From assembly GCA_020284085.1 (NCBI GenBank), contig JACEVL010000498.1, positions 277,001 to 341,000 of the forward strand: a DNA stretch of 64,000 bases, given 5' to 3'. This stretch comes from Aporrectodea caliginosa (Eukaryota > Annelida > Clitellata > Crassiclitellata > Lumbricidae). The translations under genes and the position numbers were made by a program. How positions within the stretch are numbered: position 1 is the first letter of the stretch; each line of letters begins with the position of its first letter. The notes beneath the pieces were generated by a model, which did no database searches, had not been told where the DNA came from, and saw nothing but the letters and a program-made list of their open reading frames with translations. Of the stretch, positions 10,101 through 19,400 are shown piece after piece.

Positions 10101-12943
10101 CAATACCACGAGCAGAAAGTTATCAACCAAAGTAATACCACGAGCAGAAAGTTATCAACCAAAGTAATACCACGAGCAGAAAGTTATCAACCAAAGTAAT
10201 ACCACAAGCAGAAAGTTATCAACCAAAGTAATACCACGAGCAGAAAGTTATCAACCAAAGTAATACCACGAGCAGAAAGTTATCAACCAAAGTAATACCA
10301 CAAGCAGAAAGTTATCAACCAAAGTAATACCACGAGCAGAAAGTTATCAACCAAAGTAATACCACAAGCAGAAAGTTATCAACCAAAGTAATACCACGAG
10401 CAGAAAGTTATCAACCAAAGTAATACCACGAGCAGAAAGTTATCAACCAAAGTAATACCACGAGCAGAAAGTTATCAACCAAAGTAATACCACGAGCAGA
10501 AAGTTATCAACCAAAGTAATACCACGAGCAGAAAGTTATCAACCAAAGTAATACCACGAGCAGAAAGTTATCAACCAAAGTAATACCACGAGCAGAAAGT
10601 TATCAACCAAAGTAATACCACGAGCAGAAAGTTATCAACCAAAGTAATACCACAAGCAGAAAGTTATCAACCAAAGCAATACCACGAGCAGAAAGTTATC
10701 AACCAACGTAAGAACATGAGCAGAAAGTTATCAACCAAAAAACTCATTCTAGATAATGCTGTGTGGTTGAAAAGTTGTTTATTTGCTTGTTTGTTTCTTT
10801 AGTTTTTCATTCTTTCATGTTTCAGAGTTTACGTAAGTAAGTAAGTAACTATATCGATTGATGCTCAGTCGTTAGATAGTGGTGCTTAATAAATAGCCTC
10901 CTCCCCGAGACGGTTACTGTGCAGGGACCTTAAGCATGTACTGCGCTCACAATTGCTCAGCGACATTGATCATTCCTTTATCATTAGATAGTGGCGCTTG
11001 ATAAATGCATAATAATAACCATGAAAACCAGAACCAACCCAGAGATGTTTTCCGGTGGTTTGGCCCAGATGGAGCGAGGCATCACTTTGGCCGGTGCAGG
11101 AACGTCGACGACTTTTAAGAAGGATGTGCTCAGATCGTCCGACTGCCCCACGGAACTCACTGGAGTGGGAACGATCCTACGAGATTTTGCAGCAATGCCC
11201 TGCCTGCAACCAGATACATCCAACAGAGCATCCTTTTAGGAAAAATCCATTAAATCATGAATTCCAATAAATGAATTATCTTTCAATTAAACGTCCTCAA
11301 TTGCAAATATGGCCGATTGGTAAGATATTTAAAGGGTTCTGTATACAATGTTTACATAGAAGGCACTAAGTTTCTTGATATATACATTCACTCGTTTATT
11401 CAGAAAATTTATATAGCACCCATTCAAGATATCGACAAGTATACTCACGCACATACATACATAAATTTATATAATAAAAAAGAAGCATATACTCAGAACC
11501 TGGCTTCTCGTTTTTACCTCGGCGCTTCTTTCGATTTTGCCACAACAGGAAAGTCTTCAGCATTTGCCAGGTTGAACACAGGCAACGGCTCGTTTAACTC
11601 TTCGTTCCGTGGAGAATTTTTCGTCCCAGCCAACCTCTCCCCGCCGCTCGGCCCTTTCCCTCGACTGTTCGACCACCTGTTACCAAGTGACGGTGAAAAG
11701 TCATCATTACGAACTCTGTCTGACCGTCCGCTGTTTGCCGGGGATAGGAAATTTCCGAGACTGCGCTGTGTTCTCTGACGTCGATTGTCTCTCCTACCAC
11801 TCGTTGAGTTTGTAAAGCCGGTTTCTGAGAGACTGCCTGATGTGTTGTTTGACCTTGCACCCCATTTCTGGGGTGGCGTTTCGTACGACACGTTTGAAGA
11901 GAACGAGTTTTCGCGCGTGCGTGAGTCAAAGTGTTGAACGCGATGAGCCGAATTTGGAGTTTTCGTGTTCGATCTCGGGCCAGGCATGTACGAGAAGTGG
12001 CCATTTGCTTTAAAGTTTTTGGCGGAGATAGGTGTCTTTAGCGGTGATATTGAAGACGGTTTGGTGTCGCGAAGCAACCAGGACGCCTGCTCTCGAAGAT
12101 AGTTGAGGAAATATGGCACAAACTCTGACTTGTTGACTGTAGCTGTAGGCGGTTCATCTGAAATCTGAAACAGAGATAGATTGTCTTGAAGCGAGTTGAA
12201 GGGGTGCTATATAAAGCCCTCAATGAGTGAATGAATGAATTAATAGTTAAAGATAATCGATCTGATCTTACTATGCTGTCTAAGCTAAGCTACTCCATTA
12301 ACATTTGACAACTGTCGACTGCCAAAAAATTGATTGCTTGCCAATTAACTTTGGGATATGAATTACAGGACGAGATTTGACAGTGCCTTCGTTCGTGTCT
12401 GTAATTGTAATCGTAAATTGAACATTTCTAAAGTGCTACTCTAAAGGTAAACGCAGGGCACCTGCTTATTCACGAGCGCTGTATCGTGTCCGAGAGGTTG
12501 CCCACAGAGGTAAAGGGAAGATACGAGTCCGGTTGCCAGAGAGCAGAGGAAAGAGGCAGGGAAGCTGCCAAGGCGAGTTTCGTTGAGGACGAAAAAGCTA
12601 GAAAAGCGGAGGTTTGGATGGATTTATTTGCCTTTGTTTGTTGACTTAAGTTTTTATCTTGTTTCTTCTCGTCATGACAGTATCTGGAACTTTGGGGGGA
12701 AAGCAAATAATTCCCAGCTGTTGCATGGTCATGTGGCAATCGCTGGTTTGGCCAGAGGAGAGGGCACATTGTAATGGCCCAAACGCAGCCATTCCCTTAT
12801 CTTTCTCCATTATAAAAAATGCGGGCAGTTAAGAAATATCAGTATTCTACCGGTGCTTCATCGTCCTCATTTGTCAGCCATTTAATCACTTCATTGGCTG
12901 TGATAGTTTTGTCAATTAATTTCTTAAGTAAATCTGCCGCCAT
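613..12943 (-). CDS. CDAN1: Codanin-1 (CDAN1), 5' 21 coding exons; 3' end outside window
   Basis: Codanin-1 binds histone chaperone ASF1 and, with CDIN1, limits histone delivery; human mutations cause dyserythropoietic anaemia type I. Exons in transcript order: 12943-12851, 12164-11518, 11203-11039, 9937-9666, 9165-9040, 8833-8752, 8476-8356, 7736-7624, 7012-6844, 6376-6285, 5680-5521, 5135-5070, 4870-4733, 4385-4219, 3783-3705, 3191-3102, 2916-2862, 2315-2177, 1742-1520, 1379-1297, 758-613. All have AG/GT borders and matching phase (3,226 nt, about 1,075 residues). Landmarks seen: [78 protein letters not shown] and ACCPMLGELRSLL. Each is close to human codanin-1 and in the same order. Exon 21 ends at a donor, so the remaining C-terminal exons lie to the left. 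The exon 3 donor (GTTGGT) and the exon 19 acceptor are the least certain borders. Confidence 0.93.
1297..5680 (-). CDS. CDAN1: CDAN1 exons 11-20, conserved helical core
   Basis: These ten exons encode the most conserved codanin-1 block. Exon 11 has LQERLTNP and [16 protein letters not shown]. Exon 13 has [20 protein letters not shown]. Exon 14 has [22 protein letters not shown]. Exon 15 has [11 protein letters not shown]. Exon 17 joins exon 18 to give CCPMLGELRSLL, then VRKITPVKT. Exon 19 has [19 protein letters not shown]. Each has a counterpart in human codanin-1. For exon 17 I chose the donor at 2862 because only it gives the conserved CCP..GELR..L junction in frame. A later donor-like site near 2813 gives the wrong phase. 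Confidence 0.88.
4085..4146. repeat. (AAT)n microsatellite in CDAN1 intron
   Basis: About 60 bp of nearly pure ATA/AAT triplets lie just downstream of the exon ending at 4219 (minus strand). A microsatellite with no coding role. Confidence 0.85.
5268..5410 (+). mobile_element. SINE family A copy (tRNA-derived)
   Basis: The head resembles a tRNA promoter: an A-box-like 'tggttagagcgcc' and a B-box-like 'gagttcaatcctcc'. A body shared with copies at 14365, 19170 and 29215 follows: 'gtcactgtgtag', 'gcaagtctttcactcacaattgctcagc'. It is antisense within a codanin-1 intron. Degenerate boxes make it an old insertion, not a tRNA gene. Confidence 0.8.
5935..6210 (-). mobile_element. SINE family B copy (minus orientation)
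   Basis: In reverse orientation it matches the family member at 63545-63830: tRNA-like head, paired 'cagaaat..atttctg', 'tacactgac', 'ctaagaaaatgaagtcgctaac', 'cccatggctgcc', and the pyrimidine-rich 'gggactg..ctt' end. Located in a codanin-1 intron. Confidence 0.75.
7390..7560 (-). mobile_element. SINE family A copy (minus orientation)
   Basis: Reverse-orientation copy with the 'gctgagcaattgtgagtgaaggacttgctcaagg' body, a tRNA-like head near 7540, and the 'cttaataaatg' tail converted to an ATA/ATT-rich run at 7365-7390. Lies in a codanin-1 intron. Confidence 0.75.
9970..10740. repeat. 32-bp minisatellite in CDAN1 intron 3
   Basis: About 24 head-to-tail copies of a 32-bp unit of the form 'acgagcagaaagttatcaac' followed by 'caaagtaatacc'. 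Units differ by only a few substitutions (acgagc versus acaagc; agtaat versus agcaat). High identity implies recent amplification. It starts about 35 bp from the acceptor side of exon 4 (exon start 9937). Confidence 0.95.
10850..11015 (+). mobile_element. SINE family A, 5'-truncated
   Basis: Contains the body and tail of SINE A ('gacggttactgtgcagggacctt', 'cacaattgctcagc', 'gatagtggcgcttgataaatgcataataat') but lacks the tRNA-like head. The tail ends directly beside CDAN1 exon 3. Confidence 0.7.
11039..11203 (-). CDS. CDAN1: CDAN1 exon 3, carries the ASF1-binding B-domain-like motif
   Basis: This exon encodes about residues 247-301 and contains [11 protein letters not shown] (Arg-Arg-Ile near residues 255-257). 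Human codanin-1 has SRRINPTPV here, the HIRA/CAF-1-like B-domain motif reported to bind ASF1. Conservation of RRI.PTPV suggests the ASF1 contact is kept. Length is 165 nt with phases matching both neighbours. The donor is TCTGG|GTTGGT, weaker than the others. Confidence 0.82.
11518..12164 (-). CDS. CDAN1: CDAN1 exon 2, N-terminal helix and disordered Ser/Arg-rich region
   Basis: This 647-nt exon encodes residues 32 to about 246. It begins with the conserved [12 protein letters not shown] helix. A long polar, Ser/Asn/Arg/Pro-rich segment with no fold visible follows, and the exon ends with AEDFPVV, which corresponds to the conserved LEEFPPV motif of vertebrate codanin-1. The disordered character and both boundary motifs match the human protein. 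Confidence 0.88.
12851..12943 (-). CDS. CDAN1: CDAN1 coding exon 1 with start codon
   Basis: The start ATG is at 12943 (minus strand). It opens with [20 protein letters not shown] and continues [11 protein letters not shown] before a GTAGAA donor. Human codanin-1 also begins MAA followed by a short helix ending in a V-V/I-K/R-W-I/L motif, which supports this as the true start. The exon encodes 31 residues and ends in phase 0. No TATA box is evident upstream (towards 13000). Confidence 0.88.
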
Positions 12944-13739
12944 TTCAAGCCAAAATATTGTTGCCCCAAAATATGTAAATCAACCAGCGCAGGTCACTGG
13001 CACTACAAGCCCAAAGAAACAAAGGCGCCACATAAATCGTCATCCGAGATTTCTACAAAATTCCAAGTCATCGGAAACAGAGAATTCACAGGCGCTCAGT
13101 CAAACGAAAATCGATAGGTCAATCGTGAGGTCAAGTGCGGTTCCAGGTCAAGATCGAGGGATCAGAGACCGTCAGGCAGACAGACAGTCAGACCTGGGAC
13201 GGCTCTGGTGGGTGGTGTTTAGAATCAGAGCGGCGAAAAAGGTAAGAGAAAAATACAGCAGGATAGGATTTGCAAGGAGTGTTTTGAGTGAAAGACAGGC
13301 GCAGGAGTGTCCGGAAATACCATAGGCCTAGTATAGCAATTTAGGCCTAATGAGAAAAACCTGTGGTAGGCTAAAACAAAGTTTAAAGAGCAACAGAAGA
13401 AACTGAAAATACTAATAGGTCATAAAATCTCACGATTCTAGGAGAAAACCAGATAAAAAAAGTAAAAATTTTATGTCGGTGTGTTACAAGCTAAACATGA
13501 AGTGTTTGAAGAGTTAACGCAAAGGCTTTCGCGAAACTCGCATTTTGACGAAAGCTTGGGCATTTATAGTCTTGGCCACTCGATCCGTGGCCTTCCACCA
13601 AAGCTGACTCCAACAAACTGAAACCAAAGATGTTAGAGCCGTAGGCTAAGATATGACACTCCATGCATCTGAATGTACACCTCACCTACCTTGGGATGTG
13701 TGGCGCCACCAACCGAATGGCGTGGGTTTTAGCGTTGGT

Positions 13740-14025
13740 CGTAAACAAGTTGCATTGATGAAACGAATTCTTGCTAAATAGAAGTCGGATAGATGAAAAT
13801 AATTTTTCCTTAAATCGAAGTGGGGCTGATGAAAAGAATCTTGCTTAAATAGAAGCTGGATTGATGGAAAATAATTATTAATGAAATAAAAGTTGTATTG
13901 ATGAAAAATAATTCCTGCTTAAATAGAAGCTGGACTGATGAAACGAATTTTTGCGTAATGGAAGCTGGATCGATGAAAATGATTCTCGCCAAAGTAGAAG
14001 TTGGACTGATGAAAAACAACAGTGC
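13740..14025. repeat. Degenerate tandem repeat, about 37-45 bp unit
   Basis: Six to seven diverged units, each built on 'tgatgaaaa(t)aattcttgcttaaatagaagctgga'. Spacing varies by indels, so this is an older minisatellite than the one in codanin-1 intron 3. Confidence 0.75.
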
Positions 14026-14364
14026 TACAACGGGCGAATAATTTAGGACGCTAAACTACACGTTTACCCTAAATGCTTGCCGAGTGATGTTTGTGCACTG
14101 TGCAGTGATCAAATGCTTAGGCCTAATTCTGATGCAAGCTTAAAATGTAACTTTATGTTCCAATTTTTTTTGGACACCGCATCGTTGTTGGCTGTATATT
14201 GTTATGCCTGATTATCAGGACTAGCAAAGAGATTCTAAGATTGACTAGTAACTTCTGAGTGGTAGGCTTCTGATTCTGAATGACCAATTTTGAGCATTGT
14301 ACTAAATAATCATAATTTTGAGGTGTGGGTTGTCACACCACGCTAAATTCAGTCAGAGCTGCTA

Positions 14365-14535
14365 ATGTGGCACGGTGGCCGACTGGTTAGAGTGGTTAAC
14401 CTGTAACGTGGAGAATACGGGTTCGATCCTCATCCAGGCGGTTATTGTGTATACATATGGACCATGAGCAAGTCCTTCGCGCACAATTGCTCTGCTTCAT
14501 CGTCTGCTAAACCTGGCTATACATAAATAAATTTG
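14365..14535 (+). mobile_element. SINE family A copy
   Basis: Shows the tRNA-like 'ggccgactggttagagtgg' head, B-box-like 'gggttcgatcctc', and the shared 'gagcaagtccttcgcgcacaattgctc' body. Tail is short and AT-rich. Confidence 0.75.
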
Positions 14536-14619
14536 CTTATAACATGCACTGCAAAATTCTATGATACGAATTGCTTAGTTATATGCTGTTATTGTTTTAT
14601 TATGTGAGAACAGGTGTAA

Positions 14620-14899
14620 GAAGTGGAGAGTTAACAAACGGCGTTCAGATCTGGACTGCACAAGCGTTGAAGTGGACACACAACTGTTATCTTCATGTGA
14701 CGTGGATTTCAACAGATTTGACAATGATGATATATCCAGAAGCACATTATCTAAATCATTTGCACAATTACGTCCAGAATTATCAACAAACAGCTTAGTG
14801 ACAGCGATATATCTAAAACTGGAACGAAATTTTGTGACATCAGGATTGTCCCTGTGTCCTCCACAACCACGGATCATTGAAAAAATTCTCTATGCATGA
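14620..14899 (+). other. Weak candidate coding exon of unknown function
   Basis: An open frame with protein-like composition ends at a TGA at 14897-14899. It includes DVDFNRFDNDDISRSTLSKS and SLCPPQPRIIEKILYA. A possible acceptor (gtgtaag) lies near 14619, and poly(A)-signal-like AATAAA sites occur further downstream. A second frame across the same DNA is also open, and no start Met or firm upstream exon is visible. I do not recognise the product. It may be a chance ORF. Confidence 0.2.
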
Positions 14900-15499
14900 T
14901 TTTAAGCAAATGTGGGGGATCATAAATCACATATACTTTTTGCAACCATGGAAAAGAAACGGTTCTAATGTTTCCAAATATTATAATTATGTAACTATGT
15001 TTTTGAATTATATAAACTGAATGAACCTTTGGTCATGGAAATGGACTTCTGAGTCGCAATTGTTGACAATGTTTCTTTACTAATGATTACGGTAATAAAT
15101 ATTATGTGAAACTGTGTAATACTGGTCAACTGCATGCATGTAGTTCAATGTTAATATGCAAATATGTATATTTGAATTATGTAATACAATACAATAGAAA
15201 TTTATAACGCGCTTTAACAAAACAAGTCTGCACGAGAGCGTGTTGCGCTGTGTTTTTAGCCATAGTGTATATAAACTGAATGATCTTTATTTGCAATAAA
15301 AATATATTATCTTTATTTCAAGAAATTCTAACCAATCGGCTACACTATGGGTTCATTTGGAGCATTAATACTGCATTAATACTGCACCCCTCAAAGCTAT
15401 CTAATCAGAGGCTCTTCAAGTCCAGCCTCAGCAAAAGAACAGTTTTCAAGTGCTTGTGAAGGGTCCTGCAAAGTCCGTGATTGAACAAATTATATATTA

Positions 15500-15710
15500 A
15501 TGTATTTAAGTTTATTCCGTACGTTCTCTGTGGCTGGTCCTTTGACCTGGAATGGCCTCCCTCTGGCACTCCGCTTCCTTCCTATAACCCATTCGCAGGC
15601 ATTCCTCTGTCAACTTTAAATGGTCCTATTCGGCCGTGCTGGGGTTGGGAGCGCCTATGAGTAGCTCCCTTGAAGAGGCGCTATACAAATTCAAGTAATG
15701 AATGAATGGA
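15500..15710 (+). mobile_element. LINE 3' end
   Basis: Encodes FSVAGPLTWNGLPLALRFLP in one frame, the usual C-terminal motif of a CR1/L2-like ORF2, followed by 'gggagcgcc...gaagaggcgctatacaaat' and an 'aatgaatg' tail. The 5' portion is missing. Confidence 0.75.
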
Positions 15711-16692
15711 TTGCAAGGATGCGCAGATCTATTGGTATGCCGTTCGAGATGGATGGTGAATCGTGGTGCAACCACTAAAGGCACGACGTAGCGTTTGCAC
15801 TGTCGAAGTGCCTGTAAAAGCAGCACGCATTATACGCATAAAACTTATAATAAAACACATTACTATATAATTTGTATTCATTATTACTATAATATTTAAT
15901 ATACTGTTTAAATGTGTTAGTTTACGGCAGCTACAGTTATAACTTATCCAGTATTTGTCGTAGTGATGTACCGCGTCTATCTTTGCTAAGAAGTTGGTCA
16001 GCCAGTCGCTAGTGGCGCCACGGGTTTGTGTACTTTTGACCACCACCCAAACCGAATACACAGAGGAGATAGGAAGTGTCATATCTTAGCCTACGGCTCT
16101 AACATCTTTGCTGAAACTAACTGACCAAGAATCAGGAAATAATCCAGTCGGTCTCTACATTAAATTACACTATAAGACAGTAGTGTTTTATAACCGTAGG
16201 CCTACTATAGGATAGATCCCTTGAGGCCCTAGTATTACGTGTTCAGTGCTAGGCTACCTACTTACCTACTTTTAAAGCGCTTAATTTAAAGAGATTTTTT
16301 GTTATTTGAGACGCTTTGGATGAATTTTTCTTTTTAAAATGTTGAGTTTTATTTTTCAGGCAATAAAATCTTTAATTGGCCAGTGCTTGAATTTGCTAAT
16401 TATTGTAAGTTTAAATGTTGATTATGTTAAAAAAGAACACCGACTATAATGATTGAAACGCATTCTTATAGGGACCTCCGTAATTGATCGCTTGGTGCAT
16501 CTAAGTTACGAAAGATACATTTTACATAAATTCACTATCAAAATGTTTGTGCCATTCTTGCGTACCGATGTTATAAAGGTTTTTGTCAGTCTGTTGTACG
16601 TTAATAATTATTTATAAAATAAAAGTGTTGAATGAGTATGTTTAAGAAATCCTTTATCTTGAAATTAATTGCTTATTGTATTCGTTTTACAG

Positions 16693-16766
16693 GAGATGGT
16701 GTGATATGATTGGAGTCCGGGTTGTAGCTTTTTCGATATTTTGTTTGAATTTTACAAATGGACTAG
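16693..16766 (+). CDS. Signal peptide exon of the polycystin-like gene
   Basis: An acceptor (ttcgttttacag) precedes 16693, and the start ATG is at 16706. The encoded [20 protein letters not shown] is a classic short signal peptide (hydrophobic VVAFSIFCL core). The exon ends after one extra base at a GTAGGA donor. The preceding acceptor implies at least one 5' untranslated exon upstream. A two-codon upstream frame (ATG GTG TGA, 16696-16704) stops one base before the start. Confidence 0.8.
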
Positions 16767-16898
16767 GTAGGATTTCGTATCAAATTGTGCTTTTTCTGTA
16801 GGCTAAGTCAGAAACATGCACCATCAAAACTACCACCACCCCTGCCATAATCATCATCATCATTATCATCATCATCATCATCATCATCCTCATCATCC

Positions 16899-16933
<35 letters not shown>

Positions 16934-19344
16934 GACACAGCAACAACAAATTAATTAAGCCTTTAAACACAATCGATATTAATTATATTTTATAAACGTT
17001 TGTCATACATGTTGTTAAATATAATTTCTACCTGGCCCCCAAATTATTGCATGTTTTAACACTTTAATGACAAGCGTGCACTAAAAGTCACTTTTAGTAC
17101 ACTCTCGTCATTAAAGTTTTAAGAACTGCTCATGTTTTTCATTACAATACACATTTTCCCATGGCATTATTACACGAAATTTTATTACTGTTTAGTCATA
17201 TTTAATTATTATTTACCATACTCTTTATTGTAATAATTATGTTACTTAAATTACAAAAATGATTAGTAAGAACTAGTTAGTAAAACCCAGAGTAAGAATA
17301 ACAATGCATCCAATATTAATTCTGACTTTATTTTTATTTTTTTATTTATTTTTTTAAATTTCAACAAATGATCAATTTTAAAGCATTAATTTTCACAGTC
17401 CTTAGTTGAGGTCAGCCATGGCAGAAATTTGTTTTGATTTCTGCTCCACCTTTTAGCCAGCTTGGCTACAATGAGTACACTGGCCGTACACTGTCAGTGG
17501 GAAGGTGAGACGGAGAGGGAGATGACAGGCCACCCGCCCTCATATGAAGGCTAAGAAAATGAAGTTGCTAACACTTCATACCCATGGCTGCGTCAAGGGC
17601 TACACTAAGGGACTGTTTTTCTTCTCTTCTTAGTCAATGTGGCCCTGAATCGTCCTTCATCTCAGAGTTCGACCTTTGACTCTTTGGGAGTGGCAGGTCA
17701 CGGAAACGATGGCCGCGATGGATCCAGGTACTCGAAGAACGTCTGCTCGCGAACCAAAACGGAAACAAATCCTTGGTGGATGGTCGACTTCGGAAGGAAA
17801 ACCAGAACGAAAAGCGTCATACTGACAAAAGACAGTGACCCGGGTTATGGTGAGATGCATTGTATTGTTTCAGGGAAATGTAATATGTGTATTGTAATGT
17901 AATCTATGTAATGTATTGTAATCTATTCTGCGTAATGTATTATAATCTTATCTGTGTAATTTTGTAATCTAATCTGTGTAATGTAATCTGCCTAATAGCT
18001 AGTGTATACGCATGAAATGGGTGCATTTTCTTTACATGTACATTTGTTTCATACTGAAGTCTTGAAGACTTGGAGATGTTGAAGATATAAATAAATCTTT
18101 GTTTTCATTATGAACTTTCCGATAGTAGGCCCCTATTTCATTTCTTTCTTTCTGTTTTTGAAGAAGTTTTTCAAATTTCAAGAAATTCTCTGGATTTTTT
18201 AGGGGACAGTGGGGGCAATTTCATTGGGGGCACGTGCCCCGGCTGCACCCCCCAGAGTCTACGCCTATGGTTAAGACAATAATGCAAGACCAACCCGAGC
18301 CTTATGGAATACTTCAGTCAGCCTCTATCGTTCTGTTTGCAGACTTATTCGCCAGGGCGTTTCGAATTGGTCTTTTAAATGACGTAGCTGGACACGTCAT
18401 CGAGCACTTGCCAATGAGCAGCATTTGCTATGAGCACACAGCGTCCGCTCACCACTCTCGGCGCTTACAGATCAAGTGCTCGAAGTGTGGACGCTATCTC
18501 GTTCTACAAGTGGTCGGATCAGCGACCACGCTGAGTTTCTGTGAGATTGAAGTTTATGAAGGTAACTTTCTTTAGGAATTTCCACCAGTCTATCAGTGTG
18601 ATTCTCGTTAACGATAACGATAACGAAAACGTTCGTTAACGAAAATAAAATGACTTCGTTAACGATAACTATAACTATAACTAAAAAATATCATTAACTA
18701 TAACTATAACTATAACGAAAATAACACTAACGAAAATTGATCTTTATTTTCGTTAATGCAAAAATAAAAATAGGAAGTGCAATATGGAAGCTTCGACATA
18801 AATGAGAACGAAAAATGCGATATTTTTATTATGCAATTTGTCAGTTACTTTGGAAATTCGTGTATTGATGAAGCTGAATGCACCCATGCTTCAAAGGCTT
18901 TCAAAGCTCTGAGCAAATTGTGAAACAGCGTGTTAATACGCACAATTTTGCTTATAGCCTTAATTATTGTAACTAAGTAGTAACTAAAATTAACTAAAAT
19001 AAAAATCTATTAACTATAACTATAACTATAACTAAAAAATAATACTAACTATAACTATAACTATAACTAAAATAAAAAAATCATTAACTATAACTGTAAC
19101 TATAACTAAAATAAAATCTGTAAGGAGAATCACACTGCAGTCTATAGATAGGCCTATGGAAGTTTGCAGAGGGGCAGGGTAGCCAATTGGTTAGAGTGCT
19201 CACCTTGTAACGTGGAGAGTATGGGTTCCAGCCTCCTCCCCTATGACAGTCACTGTGTAGTGACCTTGAGCAAGTCTTTCACTCACAATTGCTCAGCATC
19301 ATCAATTGATGCTTAGCCACTTGATAGTGGCACTTAATAAATGC

Positions 19345-19400
<56 letters not shown>

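Larger units (their letters stand above)
12944..16692. other. Head-to-head intergenic region between CDAN1 and the polycystin-like gene
   Basis: About 3.7 kb separates the codanin-1 start (minus strand) from the first visible coding exon of the polycystin-like gene (plus strand). It contains a tandem repeat (13740-14025), a SINE (14365-14535), a LINE tail (15500-15710) and one weak candidate exon. Upstream untranslated exons of either gene could be here but cannot be located with confidence. 12470-12850 and 16090-16690 hold no recognisable element. Confidence 0.6.

Noticed and set aside
9970..10740. CRISPR-like array of 32-bp repeats
   Set aside because: Units are directly contiguous with no spacers, and the locus is a eukaryotic intron; it is a minisatellite.
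11317..11778. 153-aa plus-strand ORF
   Set aside because: It overlaps CDAN1 exon 2 in antisense, where the minus strand has clear codanin-1 homology.
12819..13325. 168-aa plus-strand ORF with N-terminal hydrophobic stretch
   Set aside because: Its start and hydrophobic part are antisense to CDAN1 exon 1; the downstream half has no start of its own. Kept only as a weak finding.
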